Origin: Tolypocladium sp. Sup5 PDA-1
Lineage: Eukaryota; Ascomycota; Sordariomycetes; Hypocreales; Ophiocordycipitaceae
Reading direction: 5' to 3'
Length of the DNA stretch: 64,000 nucleotides
NCBI GenBank assembly: GCA_000750105.3
Contig: JPHH03000101.1
Location: 1-64,000 of the forward strand
Position 1 is the stretch's first letter. Every line of letters starts with the position of its first letter. Under the pieces are notes generated by a model. That model worked only from the letters and a program-made list of their open reading frames with translations, searched no databases and was not told where the DNA came from. Both the position numbers and the translations under genes were made by a program. This document shows positions 42,443 through 52,761 of the stretch, piece by piece.

Positions 42443-45400
42443 TCAATTACCTCGATGACGTTTACTGTCCTCCTCTGCAACCTCCTCTGCAACCTCCTCT
42501 GCAACCTCTTCTGCAACCTCCTCTGCCTGACTATTTACTATCCACTCCCGAGCCAAGCGAATTGTGTTTGCCCCATCACACGTAACGCGCTCAAAGCATG
42601 TTTGAGGAGCCAGTGCTCGGTTTCGAATGTCAAATGCTCCATACCCCTTCCGCATATACTTTGCCACCACTCGCTGCAGCTCTGATGGCTCTGACGGGTC
42701 CACCTCCAGCGCATGATTTAGCCGCCACTCTCCGTTTTCGAACGACTTAAATGCTATGCTAACTTTCTCCTCCGTCCGTCTTCCACTGACTCCTCCACTC
42801 ACTTGTTCGACCTATGTCAGTGTAAGCGCAACGACTTGAAACATTCTTCAAGCTCTGTACCTGTGACTGTTCACCAGGAGGCGCCTCCTGTTGGGTTGGA
42901 TGTCCTTCTGCTTCCTCCGCCTGCCCTTGCGCATGCTCAGGCTCGTCAGGCTCGTCAAGCTCGTCAGGTTCGTCAGGCTCTTCAGGCTCGTCGTCAGAGT
43001 CGAGCGCAGTCCGTATCATGTTCTCTAAGCCTAAGTTGCCGTCTCGTCCGCTCGGTCTAGGCCCCTGCGAGGAAGCAGTGGGCTCCTCGCCCGCCACGCG
43101 AGGCTCGGCCGAGCCTGCCATAGCTTGTCCAGGTCGCTCACCAGGTCCTTGGCTTTCTGCTGGAGCAAGCGATGCCAGCGCCGACTGCTGCTCCTTCTCC
43201 ATGGCTGCAACCAGCTCTATTCTTGACTGCCATTCCCTCTCCTCCTCGGTAGCCCTGTCGACGTTTTCCTGCAGTCGCTTTGAGCACACCTCAAGCTGGT
43301 CAATATGCCCTTGCAATTCCAGTTCCCTTGCCACAAGCTTTTCAATGACCGACCCATGCTCGTCTTCTTTTCGTTTCCATGCGCTAATGCGAGTCTGGTC
43401 CGTTTGACGAGCAGTATCCAACAGCTCTGCCACCACTGCCTGCAGTCTCCGCTCTTCCGCCTCGAGTTCCTCTATCAACACCTTCTTTTCGCGTTCACGT
43501 ATCGCGAGCTGATTTAGCGTGCCTTGTTGCGCTACTGCCTGCGCCGTTAGTTGATCCAGCTTTCTCTGGCTCTGTTGCTCTGCATCCAGCAATTGCTCGA
43601 GTCTGGCCGTTTGCGCTTCCTCGTGCCTGAGTGCCTGCTCTCGCTGGCCAGTAGCGAGAAGATCAAGTCGTATCTCTTCGCCAAGGTTCTGCTGCCTCTG
43701 CTCCAGAGTGCCAATGACTGTTCGACGCTTCTCTTCGTCAGCCTTCAGGCTCTCTAGCCTGATCACCTGCTCAGCTTCTGCTCTCCTCATGCCGTCTAGC
43801 TTCTCCTGCAGCTCCTCATCATGCCTCCGAGAAGCCGTCAGTCTATTCTCTTGTTCTGATGCGGCGTTTTGGAGTCGGGCTAAGTTTTCCTCTTGATCTC
43901 TTTCCCTTTGTGCGAGCTGCTGCAACCTGGCTTCCTGCTCCTCCGCCATCTGTCTGAGGCTCTCCAAACGACCTTGCTGATCGGCCTCCTCTGTAGTCAT
44001 TGGCTCTGGTGTCTGTTGGCGCCTCAGTAGCTGCCAGTCCTCCGTACCGAGCTGTTGCTGTTCAATGGCCTCAACCCTTAGAAGCTGGCTTCTATCATTT
44101 GATATGTTTTCTTCGTGCATGGCGTTGACGTCGGCAATGTCGATGCTCAATTGTTTCCCAAAGAAAGCGAAATATGCAGACCTCTGGATAAACAAGGACG
44201 TCACAGTTGGTTCGCTTCTCACAGCCGCGTGTAGCTTGTCAAGGAATAGGCAAGGTCTGTCCCTCTTGTGATCCGAAAGCCTGGGTATTCCCCTTCGTTT
44301 GGGCTCCCCCGCCTCCTCCAGGCTGTCTTCCTCCGTAGCATTGTCACTGCGTACGACTTGTGCCGATCTTATCAACTCCGTGACTTCTGTGACGCAGCCT
44401 TCGAGATCATGGTACCTAAAACGATCTGGCTGTCGAGCCGCTAGGAGCAACCGACGGGCGATTTCGCGGTCTGCATCTCTCTGTAGTAGATTGTCGATCT
44501 GTTCGGACCTAAATCCGAGCTTGTAGGCTAGCGAAGCAAACTCAGACAACACTTTCTCGTTCACCTGCCCGCTTCTGGCGCCTGCGAGCTTTTTTTCCGG
44601 CTCAGCCGGCATTTCCAGGTACTCACGCAGCGCAAAGAGCCAAAGGACCCTGTAAGCCACGTCGAATCGGTCTGTCTCGCTCCCTGGGACAGCTCTGAAT
44701 GACGAGCTGGAAGTCTGAATCAGGCACAGGCCGTTCTCGTCATCTGCACAGGAATATGAGAATTCTAGAACAGACCGTATGGTTTCCTTGCTCGAGAGAC
44801 GCAGCAGCCGCTTGATGCTGTCGGCGACAAGCTTGAGGTGCTTCAGGTCGTCGAAAAACCCCTCGAGAGACGGAACAAGACAGTCGACCGTGGCAGAACA
44901 AAGTCTGTTCCAAATCACCAACCGCTGCTGATCCGTAAACGCACCGAGAATCTCTCCCGCGCGGACGCGACCGTAAAGAGCTCGAGCTTCTGCATCGCAA
45001 GCACCGGGCGCCTTGCATTGTAAGGCCCTTACCGAGGCTACGTCGAGACATCGCATGTCTCCCTCGATCTCATCGAAAATGAAGTACCAAAACTCTTTGA
45101 TATGTCGAAGATACGATAATAATTCCTGTTTGTCAGCAACATGGCCTCGTCCCAAATGAGAGTAATGTTTACCTCGTCGCATTTCATAGACGTCATTTTG
45201 TTCACTGCACTGAGCCTTAACCCGTGATAGAGGGCCGGTAGATGACGGAACGCATCAAATGCGGGCGCGAACTTTCTGTGCCCGAGTAGTTGCTCAAGAC
45301 GGTCTTTCGGGTTGGTAGATCCTTTTCCGGAGATGGCAGCCAGGCGTGCCCACCACCGCCTCTCAAAGTACGGATTGGCCTGGCCAAATACGCCTTGATA

Positions 45401-45953
45401 TTGACGTATCTTGTAGTAGAACTCTCCATCGTCCGGCTTTCTCTCGTTTGCGTACTCCTCCACCAGGTCTCGCTTCGCTTCGCTGCTGATACCTAGGCCG
45501 AATAAGTTTTCTGTATGGACGTATGGCATGTAACAAACCTGCGATGAACAGATCAACAGCCCAGTACATGTCGATAGATCTAAAGGTTTCTGCTGCGGCT
45601 TTCACCCGATGCTGTCCACGGAGACACTCTAGACGTACGCTGGGCGGGAAGTCCAGTCTGGGGTAGTCTGGACCGGCGGAAAGCAGAGCCTCCCGGTGCA
45701 ATCCTGAGGCGTTAAGAGCTTCACTCAATGTGGCTTCATCAATAACTGCGGGAATGTGATTTTGGAAGTCGTCTGGCTTGCAACCCCGCTGCCCTCGAAA
45801 TAAGTTCTTCAAACGCTCGACGTTTTTGGGATCCAGGCTTCTTGAGTTTGGGAATTCTAACACGCTGAGCTTCACAAGCGCTACGCCGATGTGTTTGGCA
45901 GACTTTTCGCATTGTATGCGCCGAGACGCAACTCTGAATCCGGCTCCCGACAT
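42443..45953 (-). CDS. DUF3723-family protein with long coiled coil
   Basis: Four exons (45953-45539, 45492-45173, 45125-42861, 42811-42443) total exactly 1123 codons, 1122 aa. The N-terminal region has the DUF3723 core: LSVLEFPNSRSLDPKNVERLKNLF, G(C)KPDDFQNHIPAVID, and YPRLDFPPSVRLECLRGQHRVKAA. The middle is helical, then about 330 residues of Gln/Glu/Arg-rich coiled coil follow (LRQMAEEQEARLQQLAQ...). The C-terminal exon gives IAFKSFENGEWRLNHALEVD and LQRVVAKYMRKG..AFD, the second conserved DUF3723 block. It ends in an EEVAEEV repeat. The biochemical function is unknown. In the literature DUF3723 genes are frequent accessory genes of Starship giant transposons. Its start is divergent to the pseudokinase gene. 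Confidence 0.88.
42469..42528. repeat. 12-bp in-frame minisatellite in the DUF3723 gene
   Basis: Five units of cctcctctgcaa (plus strand), the fourth with one change and the fifth with an altered end. On the coding strand they give the acidic repeat AEEV near the C-terminus of the DUF3723 protein. Unit number is likely variable between strains because 12 bp keeps the frame. Confidence 0.9.
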
Positions 45954-46339
45954 AACTTGATGTCAATAAATATAGGTAGAAGAAGTCGAGTGGACGGTAA
46001 GGTCACAGGAGGGCAAGGAACGTTATATACGTGCCATACCACAAGGTCTACGCCATGTCCACCCTCCTCGACCGGCCAAAATCTGACCGGCCAAAATCTG
46101 ACCCGCCTTCCTCATCAGGGGCAGCAACCTTCCCAACAACAGACACCTGCAATGACAGCAACGCAGACCGCCTCGAATTGTAAATAGTGATCGGAAGCAA
46201 TGACAATATCTAAGTATATATACAGTATATCCAACAATTATCACTACCCACGCATATGCCATACTCTGCGACGCAGCATCTATCTATCAAGAACGCAACC
46301 ATATATTGCCCGAACAACCTTACGTGTGTTAATACGAGA
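45954..46339. promoter_or_regulatory. Divergent promoter, DUF3723 / pseudokinase
   Basis: The 386-base shared upstream region contains a direct repeat ctgaccggccaaaat (two copies near 46070-46100, with a third partial ctgacccgcc). CGGCC-type repeats are reasonable binding sites, but no factor can be named. Confidence 0.5.
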
Positions 46340-47561
46340 ATGTCAGAACATCGCAACACTGTCTCCATAAGAGAGGATAAGTTAAAGACCCAGACGGATA
46401 CGACGACAGAGCAGTTGAAGCCGCTGGAGCTAGAGTCCAATCCTCACCAGCTCCGGATCGCAAGGCTCGCAAGGCCCGCCAATCGCAGCCGGGCACACAG
46501 GCCAAATACTCAGTTTGATTTTGCCAATTTGGAATTGCAGCGCTTGAAGAACGACAAGAACGAAAATGCGCACGATATTTCAGAGGACACTTCGACGCCC
46601 AGACGCCCGAAGAGGACCTATGATGGAGCGGCAGCCGTCGCCGTCGCCGCACCTCGCCCGAAGATTCCGCACTGCGCTGATGAGAAGCCTGCAGCAGCCT
46701 TGGTTCATGCATCGCCCTGGAGGCATTACGAAAGACTATACAAGCTTCAGTTTGGGGAAAGCGAGTATTTCACAGTCGCTGAAAGCACCGTGATGAATTC
46801 GCGCGAGAGTCCTGTGGTTATTGTGAAGAGATTCGCTGGTCTGGAGCAACACGGCCGTATCCAAATGATCCGCGAAATCAAGCACGAACGATTTCTCAGA
46901 CCTATAGAATTTCTTTCAGACCAAAGCGCGTGTCTGGTTGCCTTCGACTTCATGCCTATTTCAATCGCGGAGTTTGTAGGGCATCCTCTCATGAATGAGC
47001 TCAGGCTTGCATCAATTTTGGGACAGGTGAGTCGCGTATTGCCCTTAATCGCCCACGCTGATGGAGTGCAGGTTGTTGATGGGCTCGCATACCTCGAGCG
47101 GAACTCTATGCAGCATGGTCAGCTTAAATGCTCTAATATTCTGGTTGATGCAACTGGAAACGTCAAGCTTTGTGAGTATAACGACATCCAGTAAAGTGCA
47201 TGCTGACCCGTGCAACAGGGGGTCAGGAGCATTGTCAAGTCAGCTTAAACAGGGAAGCAGACATCAAAGCCCTAGGCATTATCACAATGGAGCTCATCCA
47301 GGGATACGCAAAAGAGGATGGGAAGGTCGGTCTCGACAAACCGCAGGGCTGGTCTCGAGCAATAGATTTTTTGGCTGCGACGGAAAGTACGTCAAAAGTA
47401 GACGCCCTGGCGAAGGTAAGAAGTCAAATGTATTGCTGCTAGGTCCTTGCTAACTGCCGAAGAATACGTTGTTGCAACTTCCTTGGGACAAGATGCGTGT
47501 TGCTGGGCTGTTCTCTCTCGTGAACATCTGGGCGAGCCGTGGGTATAAATTTCCTGCGTAA
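46340..47561 (+). CDS. Protein kinase-like pseudokinase
   Basis: Four exons (46340-47026, 47072-47171, 47219-47415, 47463-47561) keep frame and give 360 aa; an in-frame ATG at 46256 would add 28 residues. A basic, disordered N-terminus of about 130 residues precedes a kinase-like fold. SPVVIVKRF contains the beta-3 lysine (about 162), REIKHERFLRPIEFL follows, then VAFDFMPISIAEFV. The catalytic loop reads HGQLKCSNILVD instead of HRDLKxxN, so the catalytic Asp is absent. The DFG segment is replaced by KLWGQEHC. ADIKALGIITMELIQGY corresponds to the F-helix region. It is therefore probably catalytically dead. It is convergent with the ferric reductase gene (113 bases apart). A decayed homologue lies at 52216, again beside a ferric reductase. 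Confidence 0.82.
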
Positions 47562-47674
47562 AAGTAGGCCAAGCGCCTGCCAAGTCTGCAAAGCATAATT
47601 CGAGGAGCTTCTGCTTAATGCCACTTATTCTTTGTCGCGTTTGGCTTCTTCCAATTCCATATTGTACATTTGTC

Positions 47675-49407
47675 TCAAGGTTGATATTCCGTGTGCATTA
47701 AATCGAGACCTTTGTAAGCGTTTGCCTTTAGCAGGGCCATCAGATCGTCTCGAAAACTTCCGACAGCAGACACTAATTTTTAAGTCGGTTTTGGCTTAGG
47801 CAGAACCGGAGCACTAACCTAGAATGGCCGTTTTGCTCTTCGTGTATCGCTCGGCCATCTCTACGGCCAAGACATCCTTCATTGGGACCCTGCCAGGGTA
47901 TACTGTCGCTCTAGTGCCAAAAGAAACCTTGCCAATGTCGTTGGCCTCCAAATAAATCGAGATGCGGAGTATCTAAGGATTTGTTCAGCGTAACGAGCGA
48001 GCGGGCGGAGGCAGTGGCAAACGCACATAATCTCCATCCAAACTATCGTCGGCCAGCGCTTCATTCAACAACTGTTGCGCCGCAATCCCCACGTCTGCCG
48101 CTTGTGAGCTTGCGCCAAAGAATAGATATACCGCATTTACCTATATCGTGTATTTGCCAGACGAGGTGAATGCGTCGAAGAGGAATCTTTCGGGCATGGT
48201 GGTCGTAGATCAGTTTCTTCAGATACGGCAATTGAGCTGCTATGCCAAAGCCAGTCGCAACCATGAGAATATTTTCGTACTGGTCAGTAGACAATGGTCG
48301 CCCGTGCGGTCCGCTAAACATGGCGATGCTAGTGGTAGGGCCATATTCCGAAAGGCCATAGAGCTCCTTGGTGAAGCCGCGGCGAGGCCCAATAAAGAGA
48401 TCTACAAAGTCTTGGGGCTTGTGGGACCATGAAACAACAGTGAATGGATGAGTTTGTGTCATGGACCAGAAACTAGCCGCCCGGACCCAGAGATTTATGT
48501 ACTGTCCCGCATCCATCTTCAACGGTCGGCGTAGGTGCAGGCGGACCTTGATCGTGTTAAGGTTGTAAGAAATACGCGCTCGAGATAGTCCCAGATTATT
48601 GCGATAGCAGACAAGCCCAAGCTGAAGAGCCACAGCAGCGAGGAGTATGCCAGCCGCTATGTATATGTAGAGCCGAGGGAAAAGTTCTGCGGATGGGACG
48701 TGGCGCCAGATAGCGTACGCAAAGACAAACGACAGTACCTGGTGAGTTCGCAGTGCGACCTCGTAGGATACTTGTCGCAGCGCGAGTGAAATAAACTGGG
48801 CACAGAGCAACAGTATAGCCTAAACGATATCAGCGTGAGTGCAGCAAAGCGCCGGTGGCACCAGTCCTACAATCAGAGCCCACAGGTTATGTGATGTTTC
48901 CAGAGAGAACTTCCCCTTAGTTGCCGCACCAACTATGGCATGAAAAACTACCAGGACGATAGATGCCAGTGCAGCAAAAACGTGCAAACGCCGACAGGTG
49001 TAGATGGAGATGCCAAGGACATCGGCAAGGAGGCTTAGATGCGGACCGGCAAAGAGCAGAATCATGTTAATGAGTGCAAGCGTTCCAGCTCGGAGACCCG
49101 CCTCTGAGATATCCGGAAAGTGAACGAGGATGCAGGAGACATTTGCCCCAAAGTATGCCAGTAGCAGTAAAACATCAGTGCGGCTCCAGCGATCGATGTA
49201 CTTACCTCGACGCAGCACGGTCGGGAAGGTGAGGTGTTCTGAGAACAGTTGAGATAGGTACCTGGCTATTGCAGATAAAACCGGGAGGCTCCTCACTTCA
49301 AGGACTAACGGGCAGGCAATACGTGTGAGGCGATATATAGGGCTAAAGAGTATCATCGCGCCAAACATGGCGCCAAACCCGATAGCATACGCCAGAGTGA
49401 TGTCCAT
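47675..49407 (-). CDS. Ferric-reductase-like transmembrane oxidoreductase (copy 1)
   Basis: Five exons (49407-48871, 48819-48141, 48094-48027, 47972-47819, 47772-47675) total exactly 512 codons, 511 aa. The N-terminal half has several membrane helices (AYAIGFGAMFGAMILFSPIY; VLLLLAYFGANVSCILV; LRAGTLALINMILLF) and candidate haem histidines in CRRLHVFAA, LVVFHAIVG and ALRTHQVLSFVFA. The cytosolic part has the FAD motif HPFTVVSWS, and GPHGRPLSTDQYENILMVATGFGIAAQLPYL for NADPH binding. A short C-terminal block (LVSAVGSFRDDL...HTEYQP) closes the domain. Stops seen in the unspliced 3' part are removed by two small introns with good branch points (gctgaac), so the gene is intact. Role: transfer of electrons across a membrane, to iron or oxygen. 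Homologous to the gene at 52762-54539. Confidence 0.88.
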
Positions 49408-49639
49408 TCTGGTCTTTGTTGATCTGGAAGAAAACAGGAACGAGAAAAGAGAGCTATAGAATCCAGTGACTCCTCCGCTGGCTTATATGTAGTGATTGCC
49501 ATTGTATGCAAGCACATCCACTGCCGCTTAGTCATGGCCGAGTACGCCAGCAGGTCTAGCTTTTGTACTTGCTAACAAGCACATGCAAGGATACAAGAGC
49601 TAGGGTAGCTCCAACACACATGCGCCACAACAAGAAGGT

Positions 49640-51289
49640 TTACCAAGGCTCATCAACTTGTACAAAGTCCAACATCTCGTAATCCACAGACATCACAGGA
49701 GCAAGTGTTGCTTGAAGCCCTGTTTGATCATACTCCGAGTTACCGTGGTCGATCGGGTCGTACCCAGCCATTTGTCCTGAGATATCCAGGAGCGAGGGAT
49801 TAATCGTAGGTAGTTCGTTAGAGCCTGCGACATTCCAGTCACTGCTCGATTGTAATCCGCCCACTTCGGTCTGATGAAGCGGCTGGTCAAGTCCTGTCGA
49901 GGGTATAGTCCCGACATACTGCTGGTTGGACGCTGCTGTTGACACCTCGCGGAAGGTAAGCAGCTTTCTGAGGCACCCGCGGCTGCTGGTCCGTGTCTCA
50001 TCTTCGCTTAACGATTCAAGTAAAAGTTCTTGCTCAGGCAAGCAATCGCCTCTCATCAAGCACGTCAATAAGTGCGTTAGGTCGTTCACTTCCTCTCGGA
50101 GACGCGGGTTCTCTGCCGCGACACGTTCTACAACCTCTTGCACATCCGTTTTGGTAAGTAATCGAAGACTGATGCGCATGTTAGCAGCGAAGACAGAGTG
50201 ATAGCAAATTCCGGGTCTCTGGTAGGATCTGTTACCCACTGTTCATTCTTCAGCTCACGTGGTATCAGTGGTAACACACCGGACCCAAAACGATCCACAA
50301 AGGAATACCATGGCCTGGCAACTCTCATATAACGCTCCCACAACGTCTGAATTCCTCTGTTTGATTGCCCGCGCAGACGCCGAACATCGTCAGGAACGAT
50401 AGTCTTGGCAAACACTACAGCCAGTGATCCTCCGAAGTTCTTTGCAAGCTTCATTCTGTGGTATAGATCTGCAACCTGGGCCACGTAGAATCTATCCAAG
50501 CATATCGAAAATTGCTTAGAAGTGCGAAGTCTGTCAAAGTGCCCCTTCAGTTTTGTTAGATAATCCACGATGTCTCCCTCGTTTGCCTGGTCACAGTCAT
50601 ATGGCGCATTCGACTGTTGGCACGATGAAGCACGCGGTCCACTCCTCAAGGAAAGAAGGCTGTGACGGAGTTCAAGCAAAGTTTCCAAGTTGCCGATGTC
50701 TGCAATGTTTGCGGCGACAGTTGCGTTCGCCGATTCGCGTCTTCTTTTGTCGTCGCCACTCTGTTTCTTGGCTTGACGGTGTTTTTTGGGTGTGGCCCCT
50801 TGAGTTCCTCTTTCCTCCGTATCGCCCTCAGAGCACCTATCATACTCTTCGATAAGGGGAGAGGAGAATCTCAAAGGTAGTCGGTCCGGAGAATCGGAAC
50901 CATGTAGAGAGGCCCTGCCTGTCTCTTCAAGTGCGTCTGGTTCGTCGCCTGAACATTCATCGATTGCAGGGCCAGCATTAAGTCCTGAGCCGGTCTTCGT
51001 TTGATCGCACGATCGCTCTTGAGCAACGGCTGCAGCAGGAGTCTCTGCCGGCGTGGGTGGCCCTCTGTGGTTAGCAGAGGCTTCGATCGTCGACAGGAAG
51101 TCTAGTTTTCGGTAAGGGTTTTTATCGAAGAATTCTGTAATCGTGGATCGATGGCGTTCGAGCCAGGCGAGTACTATGTCCAGACCCTGCGGAGGTTAGC
51201 ACCAGGTGAACACAGTCGACATAATAACGTACGTGTTCATCAACCAACCGGTCGAGTCGTTGCAGAGCGGCATCGGGTGCTGAAGCCAT
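49640..51289 (-). CDS. Hypothetical protein, 510 aa
   Basis: Three exons (51289-51233, 51186-50240, 50168-49640) total exactly 511 codons. Exon 1 (MASAPDAALQRLDRLVDEH) is fixed by a GTACGT donor. The middle contains a lysine/arginine-rich patch (TPKKHRQAKKQSGDDKRRR, possible nuclear signal). Then comes a helical domain ISLDRFYVAQVADLYHRM-like region with VVFAKTIVPDDVRRLRG, TLWERYMRVARPWYSFVDRFG and GVLPLIPRELKNE. A second helical part (TDVQEVVERVAAENPRLREEVNDL) and an acidic tail follow. No known family recognised. It sits between the two kinase-reductase modules and may be part of the same cargo. Confidence 0.7.
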
Positions 51290-52215
51290 CGGATCCGAGG
51301 GGCTCTGTTCTGAGAAGAGCGGAGGGCTGGCAGTGGTCCTGTAGAAGCGGCGTCAAAGTGCGCATGCTCACCATGGTGCAACTGGAAGCGAGAAGCTGAG
51401 GAAGAAGACCTTGTACTTGTTCGCAATGACAGATATACCCCTCATTCACCCACCAGAATGCGCGGCAAGAACTGGACGTTAGCATGGGAGCAGAAAATGG
51501 ATGATAGCAGCGGGCGAAAGCAGAAAGTGGACGACAGCCGAAAGTGGACGATACACTGAAAGCGCCCATGGCGTCCGAATAGGTGCCCAAATGCGCCGGT
51601 TCGAGGGCAAATAGCAACATAACTGCACATATTGCCGATGCATCAGAGAATATTGTTGAGAGACGGTAAATGAGAAAGGTTGATGTACAGCTGCATTCGG
51701 CTGCAACGAATATAAAGTAGGTGAGCAAAGCATCGGGCTATTGTGCCGAGGTTTTTCCGTTATGTAGGGGAAGACAAATCATGTGCTACCTCATCAGCCG
51801 ACTCGTGACTAGCGATCGGATGAACCTCGGCTACCGCGCGTAGAAGGCCTCGTACAAAGCGTGAGAGAGCATGCAACATGACTAGACAGTGTTTTCTTAG
51901 GCATATCGTTACATAATTGCCATGGCCTCGTCTTATAGCCCTTGGTGCTGGTTTTCCCGGTTCTGTTACGCGAATGCGAAGGGATCCAATTTATAGAGAT
52001 AAATTGCATTTATTGTGCCCTTGCCCTTTCCCGTTCGTGCCTGAACCACGTAACGCCGCAAACAAAACGCCGGGGAAAACCTTCCAGAACGCCCGGCTTC
52101 ATATAAACTGATGCATCCTCCTCTCATCGCCAATTCTGGCTTGCATGTTTCCTGGCTGATTGGCCATGGCGCTCCCTCTGGTCGGCTTGCTGATGCTAAC
52201 GTATGTGTAACGGAA
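51290..52215. other. Intergenic, upstream of the 510-aa gene
   Basis: Includes short imperfect repeats gaaagtggacgata / gaaagtggacgaca (about 51516-51556). No supported frame. Confidence 0.4.
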
Positions 52216-52690
52216 TGTGATGTTAATAGTGATGATTTGCTGTCCTTGCCTGCCTTGGGAGGCTGATTCCATTCACAACGTTGTCTCTCAGGCCCTACTA
52301 TACCCCAGTGGCAAGGTCAAGCTCCGTAGGTCAGCCCTGTCCCCAGCGCGTAACCTGGGACTAATGAAATCCAACAAGGTAACCAGGAGAACTGCACGAT
52401 CGTGAATTCGCCAAAGGACATCAGGGATCTCGGCCACATCATGCTGGAGCTGATGGACCATATCCTCATCGCCGGCACGAGAATGCTTTGAGCTTCCTCG
52501 GCGAAAGGACGTCGGCTTCGTCCGTGAAGGAGCTGCTCCAGGTACGACCTGTGCCTTTCCCCTTTCACTTCAAGTGCTGACTAGCTTTAGCACCCATTCA
52601 TTCGTTCATGGCAGAAGGAGAGGCTGAAGGGATTGGTCTCTTGGACAAGCCCGGACTATGATTTTGTAGGGCAGCGAACTAGACAGTAGA
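52216..52690 (+). pseudogene. Relic of a second pseudokinase gene
   Basis: The coding-like pieces match the C-terminal half of the intact pseudokinase at 46340 in order: ALLYPSGKVKL (compare ILVDATGNVKL), GNQENCTIVNS (compare GQEHCQVSLN), KDIRDLGHIMLELMD (compare ADIKALGIITMELIQ). After a stop and frameshift come NALSFLGERTSASSVKELLQ, an intron-like gap, and HPFIRSWQKERLKGL. The N-terminal half is missing. It lies 70 bases from the 3' end of ferric reductase copy 2, in the same convergent arrangement as the intact pair. Confidence 0.8.
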
Positions 52691-52761
52691 GTTGCATCTT
52701 AGACGAGAGGTGCCACGATACGGGGGAACCAGCAGGTTTGTCGCGCTACACCATGCCTTCT

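Noticed and set aside
47675..48140. Apparent stops and frame changes suggesting that ferric reductase copy 1 is a pseudogene
   Set aside because: Three small introns with proper donors, branch points and acceptors remove every stop and rebuild the C-terminal block matching copy 2; total length is an exact multiple of three.
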